From assembly GCA_009781045.1 (NCBI GenBank), contig WQYW01000007.1, positions 1 to 61,683 of the forward strand: a stretch of DNA of 61,683 bases, written 5' to 3'. This stretch comes from Alphaproteobacteria bacterium. GTDB taxonomy: Bacteria; Pseudomonadota; Alphaproteobacteria; Rhizobiales; Xanthobacteraceae. Positions 9,047-17,860 of this stretch are shown piece by piece. The notes under the pieces are model-generated. The model was not told the DNA's origin. It searched no databases and saw nothing but the letters and a program-made list of their open reading frames with translations. Numbering within the stretch: the first letter of the stretch is position 1; each line of letters starts with the position of its first letter. A program made the position numbers and the translations under genes.

Positions 9047-9646
9047 ATGACGTTCACTCCACCTGAAGGATCGCGGATCGCCGTTCTGACGAAGGTCATC
9101 GGCGAACCCATAATCGTCATACCTGTGGCCGCGAATACGACACGCTATCTTTACGTGGCTTTCCTCCTGGCGTGGCTGGTCATGTGGAGTGCTGGCGGCA
9201 TCGAGGCCGGCTCACGGTTTCTCTCCGGGATGTCGGATGCATCCGGCGACCTCGGTGGCACTGTCTTTATGGGCGCATGGCTGGTCGGTTGGGTCGTCGG
9301 AGTAATCTTTGCAGTCTATTTCCTCTATCGAAGCCTGCGTCCTTCAGTCCCTGAGTCCCTGAGATTGACGCGAGGCGGGGTTGATTTCGAATCCGGTATT
9401 CGACCTCCGCGTCTGTCCTTTCAGGGGCGACAACGCCCCAGCCTGTCGGACATTTTTCCCAGGCGGATCCGTTGTCAAATCAGTCCCCAGCAGCTCAAGA
9501 GCCTGCGTCAGCGTGAGTTCGAGACCGGTACCCGACTGACTGTCGACGTGGGCAACAGGCGATTCGAGATCGGCAGGGAGGCAACCGACGTCGAACGGGA
9601 ATGGCTGTTCGGTCTGCTCGTCGACCGCTATCGGCTGCACAGCTGA
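9047..9646 (+). CDS. two-helix membrane protein, unknown function
   Basis: The 199-residue protein has two predicted membrane helices (YLYVAFLLAWLVMWSAGG and VFMGAWLVGWVVGVIFAVYF, residues about 40-110) followed by a basic cytoplasmic domain with a repeated beta pattern (TRLTVDVGNRRFEIGREATD). I do not recognise a family. The ATG at 9047 begins MTFTPPEGSRIAV; the upstream extension is less plausible. The arrangement resembles small inner-membrane proteins with a PH-like cytoplasmic domain, but I cannot assign a role. Confidence 0.6.
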   Translation: MTFTPPEGSRIAVLTKVIGEPIIVIPVAANTTRYLYVAFLLAWLVMWSAGGIEAGSRFLSGMSDASGDLGGTVFMGAWLVGWVVGVIFAVYFLYRSLRPSVPESLRLTRGGVDFESGIRPPRLSFQGRQRPSLSDIFPRRIRCQISPQQLKSLRQREFETGTRLTVDVGNRRFEIGREATDVEREWLFGLLVDRYRLHS

Positions 9647-10321
9647 AGTGGTCGTGCACAGCAGCTATCCCGCATTTCAAAGGAAGCTGAGGCGAGCGCC
9701 AGTGCCGGCGGCCTCCCGCTGTCGCGCATTTTCCCGGGGTGCATGGGAAGCGGCAAGCGGCGGCTGGCGGACGAACAAAGAACGGACCTGACCTGCATGT
9801 GCGAATTGGACGGAAGTGGTATCGGGGTCTGGATGTTGTGCACGGGATGCGTCAGAGGCGGCGGGGAAGAGGCAATGCGAGCGTTGTGTACGCCCTGCTT
9901 CGGTCGCCGATTGCTCTTTCCCCCCTTGCGGTCCCCGCAAACCGCCCTTTGACGCTGGGTCTTCGATCCGCATAGACACGCCACATGCTTCTGTGCATGC
10001 GGGCGAGCGGAGATGTCCAGGTCTGCGTTCGTGATCGTTGTGGGGTACTGCGAACAATTTGTAAGGGCCATGATCAGAACTACGCAAGCTGCGCTCTGCA
10101 GGGAACATGCGCGCTTCCCGGCCCTTGCCAGAAACCGGATCGGCCAGATACCAGATCGGTAAAATGGTCGTCATCCAGCATCGCATCGGCTAACCAGGAT
10201 TGGTTGAGAGTATCCTGAAAATTCAGGGTTTTCAGAAGAAATCAACCCCTCCTTCATCATGCTCGCCCATTTTCCTGCCAGAGGCAAGAGGTAGCTGCGC
10301 CATGTCCCCGGGGAGGGAATT
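9647..10321. other. intergenic stretch, no gene supported
   Basis: These 675 bp hold only mutually overlapping short frames on both strands. None has a family motif, good codon pattern or ribosome binding site. I see no strong terminator or tRNA. It may be eroded coding sequence, like other gaps in this part of the window, but no parent is recognisable. Confidence 0.4.
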
Positions 10322-10927
10322 GTGTCCCTGCTGAACGTGTTCTTTGGAATTCGTGGTCGTATCGGGCGCGGCCAGTGGTGGCTGTTCCAAATCGCCGTGT
10401 TCATCGGGATGGCCGTGGTGCACCGCGTCGCGCGGGCGATCGGGATGCCGGTTGATGCCTTGAGCGGTCCGGTGGGATATGTTCCCGAAAACTCGGCCAG
10501 CTCAGGAGCTGCTCTGGTAGTTCTAACGTGGGCGATCGCGCTTTCCTGGATCAGCGTCGTCACCACGATAAAGCGGCTTCACGACCGCGACAAATCCGGC
10601 TGGTGGTATCTGATCAACTTTATTCCGGGTCTCGGCTTCCTCTGGATTGTGGTGGAATGCGGGCTTCTCTCGGGAACTCCTGAAGAAAACGAATATGACT
10701 TTTCAGGAAGGCGGGATCGTGTAGTTGCACCCTCTTCCGTTTTCGATCCAGCACCTGGGCCGCAATCCTCCTTTGAAGCCCGATTGCGGCAGAGCGGCTC
10801 AAGCGGCGCAGCGTCGCCGCGGTTGACCAATCTGGAACGTGCGCTGCGCGAAGAAGCCCAGACGACGACAGGACGCCCAACGGTTCGGGTGCAGCCTGGT
10901 TTCGGCCGTCGCATTATGTTGCGGTAG
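10322..10927 (+). CDS. DUF805 membrane protein
   Basis: The 201-residue protein opens with the DUF805 pattern FFGIRGRIGRGQWWLFQIA, and carries the family hallmark RLHDRDKSGWWYLINFIPGLG near residue 85. Three or four membrane helices lie in the first 120 residues, ending at GTPEENEYDFSG, the usual end of the domain. A further 80 residues form a disordered, basic cytoplasmic tail. DUF805 proteins are inner-membrane proteins of unknown function. The start is GTG 10322, with a GGGGAGGG purine run just upstream. Confidence 0.85.
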   Translation: MSLLNVFFGIRGRIGRGQWWLFQIAVFIGMAVVHRVARAIGMPVDALSGPVGYVPENSASSGAALVVLTWAIALSWISVVTTIKRLHDRDKSGWWYLINFIPGLGFLWIVVECGLLSGTPEENEYDFSGRRDRVVAPSSVFDPAPGPQSSFEARLRQSGSSGAASPRLTNLERALREEAQTTTGRPTVRVQPGFGRRIMLR

Positions 10928-11070
10928 GAAGTCGGTCTGGTCAGCTAGTTGATGACATGAAATTCAGTTTGTCGATGCTGTGCGATGACCTCAGAGTCAT
11001 CCGGGGCTTTGGAGGCCGGGGCCGCATCATGTTCCGGCGGCAGCAAAGAATCCACCTGGTCAACGACACG

Positions 11071-12702
11071 TCATGGCGCGTCTTCGGTGATCATCTGTGC
11101 GCCTTTTTCCGCGATCATCGCGGTCGGTGTGTTGGTATTGCCCGAGGTGATGGTCGGCATGATCGAGGCATCGACTACGCGCAGGGCCGCAATGCCATGG
11201 ACGCGCAGACGCGCGTCGACCACGGCAAGGGGATCTTCCGCTTTGCCCATTTTGGCGGTGCCGACAGGATGGAAGATGGTGGTGCCGATGTCACCGGCAG
11301 CATGGGCCAGGGCTGCATCGTCGTCGCCGACGCCAGGGCCGGGCAGAACTTCGCTGGGGCGGTATCCGGCGAGAGCGCTCTGGCGCATCAGGCGCCGTGT
11401 GGCGCGGATGGCATCGGCTGCAACCTTCCGGTCTTCGGCGGTCGACAGATAATTCGGCCGGATCGAGGGGGGCTCGTCAGGGCGTACCGAGCGGATTTGG
11501 ATCGTGCCGCGTGAGGTCGGCCGCAGATTGCAGGCGCTGATCGTGATCGCCGGGAAGCGGTGCAGGGGATCGCCGAATTTGTCGAGCGACAGCGGCTGGA
11601 CGTGGAATTCGATATTGGCGCGCTCCTGATCCGCATCGGAGCGGGTGAAGATGCCGAGCTGAGAGGGGGCCATGGTGAGGGGGCCGCGACGGCGGAAGAG
11701 ATAGTCCAGCCCCATCAGTCCGCGCCGGAACAGATTGTAATAGGTTTCGTTGAGGGTGCGGGCACCCTCAACCCGGTAAATTGCGCGCTGCTGCAGATGG
11801 TCCTGGAGATTGCGGCCGACACCAGGCCTGTCGAGAAGAATGGGGATGCCGAGCGGGGCCAGCCACTCCGAAGGGCCGATGCCGGAGCGCTGCAGGATCT
11901 GGGTCGAACCGATTGATCCGGCGCAGAGAATGACCTCGCCTCGGGCCCGGCTTTGACGGCACTCGCTCCCCTGGATGAAATCGACGGCGACGGCGCGGCC
12001 GTTTTCGATCCTGACACGGTCCACCAGGACGTCTTTCAAAAGACGCAGATTGGGGCGGTTCAAAGCGGGCTTGAGATAGCCGCGCGCCGACGACCAGCGT
12101 CGCCCGCGCTTCTGGTTGACGTGAAAATAGCCCGAGCCCTCGTTGTCGCCGGTGTTAAAATCGGCAATGGGCCGGATGCCCATCTCCCCGGCAGCCTCGC
12201 GCACGGCATTGAGAATGGTCCAGGACAGCCGCGCTGCCTCGACGCGCCAGCCGCCGCCCGTCCCATGATGCTCGCTCGGCCCCAGAAAATGATCTTCCAG
12301 GCGTTTGAACAGGGGCAGGACGTCGTCATAGCCCCAACCCTCAAGGCCGAGCTGGCGCCAGTGGTCGTAATCGGCGGCCTGGCCGCGCATCGCGATCATG
12401 GCGTTGATGGCGGAACAGCCGCCGATCGCCTTTCCGCGTGGATAGGCCAGCGCACGCCCGTTCAGTCCCGGCTCGGCCTCGGTCCGGAACATCCAGTCCG
12501 AGCGCGGATTGCCGATGGCGAAGAGATAGCCGACCGGGATGTGGAACCAGATCCAGTTGTCATTGCCGCCGGCCTCAAGAAGCAGGACGCTATGTCCGGG
12601 GTTCTGCGACAGACGGTTGGCGACCATACAGCCGGCGGTGCCGGCACCGACGACGATATAGTCAAATTCACCCTCGATTCCCGGCGCGGCCTGACCCGGC
12701 AT
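11071..12702 (-). CDS. GMC-family FAD oxidoreductase (choline/alcohol dehydrogenase type)
   Basis: GMC oxidoreductases oxidise alcohols using FAD. The 543-residue protein has the Rossmann dinucleotide motif DYIVVGAGTAGCMVANRLS at the N-terminus and the first GMC signature (YPRGKAIGGCSAINAMI, near residue 90). The second signature lies near residue 255 (GSIGSTQILQRSGIG). The C-terminal catalytic segment contains FHPVGTAKMG (His) and a last active-site region, DASIMPTITSGNTNTP. The exact substrate cannot be read from sequence. No betaine genes are adjacent, so a choline role is not supported. It stands alone between unrelated genes. Confidence 0.9.
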   Translation of the reverse strand: MPGQAAPGIEGEFDYIVVGAGTAGCMVANRLSQNPGHSVLLLEAGGNDNWIWFHIPVGYLFAIGNPRSDWMFRTEAEPGLNGRALAYPRGKAIGGCSAINAMIAMRGQAADYDHWRQLGLEGWGYDDVLPLFKRLEDHFLGPSEHHGTGGGWRVEAARLSWTILNAVREAAGEMGIRPIADFNTGDNEGSGYFHVNQKRGRRWSSARGYLKPALNRPNLRLLKDVLVDRVRIENGRAVAVDFIQGSECRQSRARGEVILCAGSIGSTQILQRSGIGPSEWLAPLGIPILLDRPGVGRNLQDHLQQRAIYRVEGARTLNETYYNLFRRGLMGLDYLFRRRGPLTMAPSQLGIFTRSDADQERANIEFHVQPLSLDKFGDPLHRFPAITISACNLRPTSRGTIQIRSVRPDEPPSIRPNYLSTAEDRKVAADAIRATRRLMRQSALAGYRPSEVLPGPGVGDDDAALAHAAGDIGTTIFHPVGTAKMGKAEDPLAVVDARLRVHGIAALRVVDASIMPTITSGNTNTPTAMIAEKGAQMITEDAP

Positions 12703-13194
12703 GGTGTGTTCCCCCTGGTTGCGGTGCCGGGAATGGCCCTTTGGTGCCTTCCTGACATTTGAGACAGAGGGGACTTCTAACGGCTGGCGGCAGCTGCGCC
12801 AAGCGCAGGAAGCTGCGCCAGCCCAAGTTCACAATTCACAACCGGATCGGCCGGACAGGGGCCGGCGTCAAGAAGGATCGGGAACCGATGATTTGACGAG
12901 AGATGCGGGGCGCGAGCGGGGGACTGGACTGGCGTAACCCGTGCAGAAGGGCGGGGTGCCGCGCACTTCAGCGGGTGGGGTGCGGGCCTCTCCAGGGCCC
13001 TCCAGGGCTGGCCTGTCTTTTCAGCCTGCGAGGCTGCGAAGTGTGGTCGTCACGGCCTGGCGAAGAGACCAGGGGGATCCTGCGCCCATGACGGGCAAAG
13101 CCAGATCTGTGCAGCTTTTACGATCGCTGTGTCAGTCTGTGTGCGCAATCCTGGTGCTGCGGACATCCGGCGGGAGCAACGTGTCCTCTTTCGC
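12703..13194. other. intergenic stretch, no gene supported
   Basis: This is the upstream region of the GMC gene and sequence left of the decayed module copy. Reading frames are short and show no motif. No strong hairpin or promoter pair is evident. Confidence 0.4.
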
Positions 13195-13455
13195 ATCCCG
13201 AAGATCCGGGCAATGTCGGGAAGCGGGCGCGAGCAGAAATACAGCGTGGCGACGTCCCGATAAAGCAGAGCGATAAAGAGCATGCAGAGGAGAATCCCGG
13301 GAACATGAATCTTCATCACCAGTCCCTGGAAACGGCGATGGCGAGGAAGGACGTGATGCACTGCAGTAACGCCAGCGCCGTGCAGGCTGTGCGTGACCAT
13401 TCCCGCCTCATGAGGATCGCAGTGGCGATCACGAAATTTACAAGTATGGGTGCGA
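13195..13455 (-). pseudogene. decayed copy of the C-terminal part of the 13478 membrane gene
   Basis: Read on the minus strand, this region translates in pieces to GILLCMLFIALLYRDVATLYF followed by a stretch ending DIARIFG. That aligns with GVLLSVLFVALLYRRAATQYF and DIAKVF at the C-terminus of the intact gene at 13478-14329. The DNA near 13385-13440 also matches 13680-13740 (GCGTGACCATTC..., GATCACGAAATTTAC versus GATGAAATTTATG). Frames are broken between the matching segments. It lies directly downstream of the intact gene in the same orientation, so it is a tandem partial duplicate. Confidence 0.8.
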
Positions 13456-13477
13456 CGCAAATCTCTTCCACATCCAG

Positions 13478-14329
13478 CTAGAAGACCTTCGCGATGTCGA
13501 GATCCTGGTTTGAACGGAAATATTGCGTCGCCGCACGCCTATAGAGAAGAGCGACAAATAGTACGGAGAGTAGAACGCCGGAGAGAACGGAATCCATCGT
13601 CTCCATACTGTGGTCGGCAGAATAGGTGACGAAGAGAGACCCTGCGCCGCCCAACACCGCCAATACGGCGTAAATTTTGCGCGACCATTCACGCTTCCTG
13701 AGAATCGCGGCGGCGACGATGAAATTTATGAGCACGGGAACGCCGGTAAGCAAGAGGAGGAAGACGGCAGTCGAGGCATCCTGCTGATTTGAATAGTTAT
13801 ATCCTTCCGCTATCGGCCCGCTAATGGAAAAGGCGCTTGACAGGATGAGAAACCACGACACAATGGTAAGCGAAATCGGTCTGACGGGCTGCTTCTGTCC
13901 GAAATATTCGGCCGTCGCCGGCTGGTAGAGCCGGTTCACGAATGGCGCGAAAGCCAGCATGAATGGGATCACCGTCAGTACCAGCGGCACCTTTTTCCAT
14001 CCGCTCAGGAACAACAGGTGATCATAGGCGATGGCGAATCCAAACACTGACATCGCGACGTAAAATGTGCGCGACCACGCGAGGCGGTTCAGGATCCCAA
14101 GGCCGGAGGCGATGTTTGTGAGTGGAAAAGGGATCATGAGCGCGAGCAATGCCGCTCGCCTCACAAGAATCGGGAACCTGAAGTCGCTCCAGCCATTCTG
14201 CAACTGAGAAAGATCGACTCCCAACTCGGAGAACTGGACCCGGTAGGAAGTTGCTGGGGCCACCAGCGCCAGCGTACCCCCAAGAATAAGAGACCACGCG
14301 ACAAAGGTCAGGGAAACCGGTCTTTTCAA
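13478..14329 (-). CDS. internally duplicated multi-pass membrane protein
   Basis: The 283-residue protein is two copies of a roughly 140-residue membrane module. The first begins RPVSLTFVAWSLILGG and ends RLYQPATAEYFGQKQ. The second begins RPISLTIVSWFLILSS and ends LLYRRAATQYFRSNQ. Each module has four hydrophobic helices and shares the central motif (L)AWSRTFYVAMSV / REWSRKIYAVLAV. I do not know the family. A third, decayed module follows downstream. No clear promoter or partner gene is visible. Confidence 0.7.
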   Translation of the reverse strand: MKRPVSLTFVAWSLILGGTLALVAPATSYRVQFSELGVDLSQLQNGWSDFRFPILVRRAALLALMIPFPLTNIASGLGILNRLAWSRTFYVAMSVFGFAIAYDHLLFLSGWKKVPLVLTVIPFMLAFAPFVNRLYQPATAEYFGQKQPVRPISLTIVSWFLILSSAFSISGPIAEGYNYSNQQDASTAVFLLLLTGVPVLINFIVAAAILRKREWSRKIYAVLAVLGGAGSLFVTYSADHSMETMDSVLSGVLLSVLFVALLYRRAATQYFRSNQDLDIAKVF

Positions 14330-14749
14330 TCGTGTTACTCAAGGCAGGACGTAACCAACGACAGCATCGGCGAGAAGGATCGGGGGAGATTGGCAGGTTA
14401 GGCAGGGGCTCGGCCAGTGTCAAGGCGGCTGCTTTCCTGGTGCTCGCCGGGCCGTTCTGGCTGACTTCCAGAAAATGGTACGCGCTACACGGTGTCGCCC
14501 GTGTTGAAACCGGAAATTCGCTTGATGTCGATCGGCTTTGGCAGATTCAAATAGCGGCGTCGGGAGGGGGGCCAGGCCCCTGCGGTGGCGCGGCCGTCGA
14601 CCACATCCCGTAAGTCCGTGACGGGAGCGATCTTCAAGTCCGGGCCGCGGCATCCCGAACATCGAACATCGGGTTCGAGCGCGGCTGACGGATTTAGGGG
14701 ATTGCTGGCGGTCGCTCTGGAAGGATCGGGTTGTCGCGTTGCCCGCAGG
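14330..14749. other. intergenic stretch between the membrane gene and the nap terminators
   Basis: No reading frame here has a motif or clean start. The region holds the upstream sequence of the membrane gene and the terminator tail of the nap operon. I see no RNA gene. Confidence 0.4.
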
Positions 14750-14780
14750 CCAAAAAAGAATTGGGGGGCATTCCCCCCAA
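14750..14780 (-). terminator. intrinsic terminator downstream of the nap operon
   Basis: A perfect 8-bp stem (TTGGGGGG / CCCCCCAA, loop of four, 14761-14780) is followed on the minus strand by TTCTTTTTT (14752-14760). This is a textbook rho-independent terminator for transcription running leftward out of napC, about 85 bp after its stop codon. Confidence 0.85.
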
Positions 14781-14817
14781 TTGAAACAGAATACCCTCGA
14801 CTTCAATCGGGTGCACC

Positions 14818-14839
14818 GGGGGGCCCAGAAGGGCCCCCC
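14818..14839. terminator. second strong hairpin after napC
   Basis: A perfect 9-bp stem GGGGGGCCC / GGGCCCCCC with loop AGAA lies 26 bp after the napC stop. It lacks a T tract on the minus strand, so it may act as an RNA-stabilising or accessory terminator hairpin in tandem with the one at 14750-14780. Confidence 0.6.
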
Positions 14840-14864
14840 AAGGCCGCAACCCGGTCATGGCTGC

Positions 14865-15560
14865 CTATTTTCTGGCCTCGGCCTTGAGCTCGCGGTCAAG
14901 CTGATCGACGGCATCCTGTGCGCCTGCGGGCAGCTGGTGGGCGATGCCTTTATGACAGTCGATGCAGGTCTGGCCGGTCTTGAGCGCTTCCTGGTGCTTG
15001 TCGGAGGAACGTTTCTCCTGCACCGAGAAATCCATCACGCTCAGATTGTGACAGTTGCGGCATTCGCGGCTGTCCGTGGTCTTCATGGTGCGCCAGACGT
15101 TCTTGGCGAGTTCGAGGCGCTTGGCCTTGAACTTGTCGGTGGTGTCGATGGTGCCGAGGAAGTGGTGCAGCAATTCGTTGGAAGCCTGGACCTTGCGCAC
15201 CATCTTGTGCGTCCAGTCCTTCGGCACATGGCAGTCGGCGCATACCGCGCGAACGCCAGTGCGATTGGTGTAATGGGCCGAGCGCTGGTATTCCTTGTAG
15301 ACGTTGTTCTCCATCTCGTGACAGGTCAGGCAGAACTGCTCGGTGTTGGTGGCCTCGACCACGGTGTTGAAGCCGCCCCAGAACACGACGCCGGCAACAA
15401 ATCCGACGATCAGGAGGGTGCCGAGAGAAACTTTGCCCGATGGCGACCAGAACCAGCGCCAGAGCCGACGCAGGGCACCGGGTTTCTTTTCCGTGGTGGT
15501 GGTTACGGTCTCCGCGGCGCGCTCTGGCTCGTCCGCTTTTGCTGTGTTGTTCTCGTCCAT
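14865..15560 (-). CDS. napC: NapC, tetraheme quinol dehydrogenase
   Basis: NapC (NapC/NirT family) is anchored in the inner membrane and passes electrons from quinol to the periplasmic NapAB. The 231-residue protein has one N-terminal membrane anchor (about residues 45-65) and four c-type heme sites, CLTCH, CADCH, CRNCH and CIDCH. It is a little longer than usual at the N-terminus because of a Thr/Glu-rich cytoplasmic extension. It is the last gene of the nap operon, 76 bp after napB. Confidence 0.95.
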   Translation of the reverse strand: MDENNTAKADEPERAAETVTTTTEKKPGALRRLWRWFWSPSGKVSLGTLLIVGFVAGVVFWGGFNTVVEATNTEQFCLTCHEMENNVYKEYQRSAHYTNRTGVRAVCADCHVPKDWTHKMVRKVQASNELLHHFLGTIDTTDKFKAKRLELAKNVWRTMKTTDSRECRNCHNLSVMDFSVQEKRSSDKHQEALKTGQTCIDCHKGIAHQLPAGAQDAVDQLDRELKAEARK

Positions 15561-15636
15561 TGTTCTTCCCCTGTACCCCGGGTTGTTATCCCTTCAGGAA
15601 GCCCTTGCCGGCGATTGCCGGTCAAGCTCTGTCGGG

Positions 15637-16089
15637 TCACTTCACCTCGGTGGCGTTACGGAAAGTGTTGATGACCAGCGGACTTGCATTATCCTGCGGC
15701 ACATGACATTGCGTGCAGAAGAATCGCGTTCCCGAAATCCTGTCGAGACGATTGCCCTCGCGGTCACTGTAATGGGTCTCAGAGACCTTGGGGGCTCCCG
15801 CCTTGATATTCGCAGGCCAGTCATGACAGGTCATACACTGGTTGAAATCCTTGGTGATCTGATAGCTCTCGATGCGATGCGGGATCAATGGCGGCTGCTG
15901 CCGATAGGCACGGTCAAACATGCCGTCAGCGGGCGTCTCCTGCTTCACGACAGGCGGAGGGGGATTGATGGCATCAAGTGCCAGATCACCGCGCAACGTC
16001 TTGGTGGCATCCTGGGCGAAGCAGAAGGTCGAGAAAAGAACACCTGCGGCGCCAAGGCAAAAGCCGACAAGTCGTGTTGTGTTGGTCAT
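15637..16089 (-). CDS. napB: NapB, diheme cytochrome c subunit of nitrate reductase
   Basis: NapB is the small periplasmic electron-transfer subunit of NapAB. The 150-residue protein has a Sec signal peptide (LVGFCLGAAGVLFSTFCFAQ) and two heme-binding motifs, CMTCH near residue 85 and CTQCH near 125, with distal histidine regions (PPLIPHRIESYQI, SETHYSD) typical of NapB. The ATG at 16089 gives the signal peptide directly; the open frame upstream overlaps napH and is not used. It is 37 bp downstream of napH. Confidence 0.95.
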   Translation of the reverse strand: MTNTTRLVGFCLGAAGVLFSTFCFAQDATKTLRGDLALDAINPPPPVVKQETPADGMFDRAYRQQPPLIPHRIESYQITKDFNQCMTCHDWPANIKAGAPKVSETHYSDREGNRLDRISGTRFFCTQCHVPQDNASPLVINTFRNATEVK

Positions 16090-16126
16090 TGTGGTCTCCC
16101 ATCGAAAGCCGGTTTGCATTTCAGTG

Positions 16127-17050
16127 TCATGCACGTCCATCTTGCATGGCCACAGGGTCGTGAACTGGAGGGTCGGTCGCCTGGTTGAAGCGGTGCGTGA
16201 GCACGAAACAGCGCTCGGAGCAGACGTCGATACAGCGTCCGCACACCGTGCAGTCGGGCGAGGTGATGATCGGTCCGTTGCCCAGCTTCTCGCCACGCAG
16301 TGCAGGCGCGATGACGTGCATTTCCGGACAGACGGCAAAACATTCGAGGCAGTCGTCGCAGCGTGCCCGCCCCGGAACCGACACCCGCAGCAGGGTGACG
16401 CGTCCGAGAAGGCCATAGAAGGCACCCACCGGGCAGATATGTCCGCACCAGCCCTGGTTTGCCACCAGAAGATCAAACAGGAAGATTGCGACCACGAGGG
16501 TGAAGCTGAAGCCAAGACCGAAAACGATGCCGCGCCACAAAGCCGTGATCGGGTTGATGATCTCCCAGGCGATGGTGCCGGTGAGCGCAGAGACCACGAT
16601 GATCAGGGCCAGCATCCACATGCGCGTGACTTGACGCAGCACCAGGCCTTTGCCGAGGTTGAGACGGCGCCGCAGATAGGCGGCGAGATCGGCGATCGGG
16701 TTGATCGGACAGACCCAGCTGCAATAGGTGCGGCCGCCGAGAATAAGATAGGCGACGAGCACGATCAGGGCACCGATCAGCGCCTCGGTCTCCGGGATAT
16801 GGCGCGCTGCCAGGGCCTGCAGCACGATCAGCGGATCGCTCAAGGGGAGGGCATCGAAGGGTTTGGCAAAGGGCAGTGGGGTTTTGCTTGATGCCAGGGT
16901 GCCTTTCACGATCCAGACGCCGAACAGAGGCCCGGCGAGGAAGAGAGCAAGAAAGCCCAGCTGCGCCAGCCGGCGCAGGACCAGGAAGCGGTTGGCCAGC
17001 CACCAGCCGTGGCGCTGCATTGCCTTGCGGCCGGGAATGGTGCTCTTCAT
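16127..17050 (-). CDS. napH: NapH, membrane ferredoxin-type quinol dehydrogenase subunit
   Basis: NapH is an integral membrane protein that, with NapG, gives a second route for electrons from quinol to NapAB. The 307-residue protein has four membrane helices in the first 240 residues, the NapH-type cysteine pair in CSWVCPINP, and two C-terminal [4Fe-4S] sites (CDDCLECFAVCP and CTVCGRCIDVCSERC). Its start overlaps the napG stop by 4 bp, so the two are translationally coupled. Confidence 0.93.
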   Translation of the reverse strand: MKSTIPGRKAMQRHGWWLANRFLVLRRLAQLGFLALFLAGPLFGVWIVKGTLASSKTPLPFAKPFDALPLSDPLIVLQALAARHIPETEALIGALIVLVAYLILGGRTYCSWVCPINPIADLAAYLRRRLNLGKGLVLRQVTRMWMLALIIVVSALTGTIAWEIINPITALWRGIVFGLGFSFTLVVAIFLFDLLVANQGWCGHICPVGAFYGLLGRVTLLRVSVPGRARCDDCLECFAVCPEMHVIAPALRGEKLGNGPIITSPDCTVCGRCIDVCSERCFVLTHRFNQATDPPVHDPVAMQDGRA

Positions 17051-17802
17051 TTCCCACCCTCCGGCATGCGTTTCGGCAGTTCGATCAGGCCCGGCACCAG
17101 GGCCTCACCCTTTTTCTTCTTTTCTTCCCAGCCCAAGCGGAAATGGGCACCGATCTTGCCACTTGCGAGCTCCACCGGCAGCACCTTGATCGCGGCTTCA
17201 TCAAGCACGCAGGATTTTTCGCATTTGCCGCAACCGGTGCAGTGTTCGGCATGGATCGTCGGTTCGAGGATGGCGTGACGCCCGGTGCGTTCGTTGTGGT
17301 GCTCTTCCAGCGTGATCGCCTTGTCGATCGCCGGACAGTCGCGATAGCAGACGTCGCAGCGCAGACCGAGAATATTGAGGCAGGTTTCGCGCGACACGAT
17401 GACGGCAATGCCCATTTTGGCATCGTCGATCCGGGTCAGCGATTTGCTCAGTGCCCCGGTGGGGCAGTCGCGCACGCAGGGGATATCGTCGCACATCTCG
17501 CAGGGGATTTGACGCGCGATAAAATAAGGGGTGCCGTTCGCCGGTCCGGCTCCGAGATCGGCCAGTTTCAGCGTATTATAGGGGCAGGCCCGCACACATA
17601 AACCGCAGCGCACGCAGGAGGCCTGGAACGCAGGCTCCGCAAGTGCACCGGGCGGACGCAGGGCGTGCGCCGGCAGCGCCGCCGCCTCGCGGATCAGCAC
17701 CAGGAGGCCGACGCCGCAGGCCGCGACCCCCGCAACCCCGCGGGCGGATTCCTGGAGGAATTTCCGCCGCGACACCGGTGGTTTTTTTATCGGACTGTCC
17801 AT
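17047..17802 (-). CDS. napG: NapG, periplasmic ferredoxin-type protein
   Basis: NapG is the periplasmic iron-sulfur partner of NapH. The 251-residue protein has a twin-arginine signal (VSRRKFLQESARGVAG) and four cysteine clusters for [4Fe-4S] centres: CVRCGLCVRACP, CEMCDDIPCVRDCP, a CLNILGLRCDVCYRDCP variant, and CTGCGKCEKSCV. The start at 17802 (MDSPIKKPP) is preferred over the ATG two codons upstream because it gives a normal Tat n-region, but the choice is not certain. Spacing to napA is 58 bp. Confidence 0.93.
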   Translation of the reverse strand: MDSPIKKPPVSRRKFLQESARGVAGVAACGVGLLVLIREAAALPAHALRPPGALAEPAFQASCVRCGLCVRACPYNTLKLADLGAGPANGTPYFIARQIPCEMCDDIPCVRDCPTGALSKSLTRIDDAKMGIAVIVSRETCLNILGLRCDVCYRDCPAIDKAITLEEHHNERTGRHAILEPTIHAEHCTGCGKCEKSCVLDEAAIKVLPVELASGKIGAHFRLGWEEKKKKGEALVPGLIELPKRMPEGGK

Positions 17803-17860
17803 AATCAAACCGCATCTGGCGAGAGGGGGCGCGGCGAGCCGCGCCCCTTACACGTAAGCT

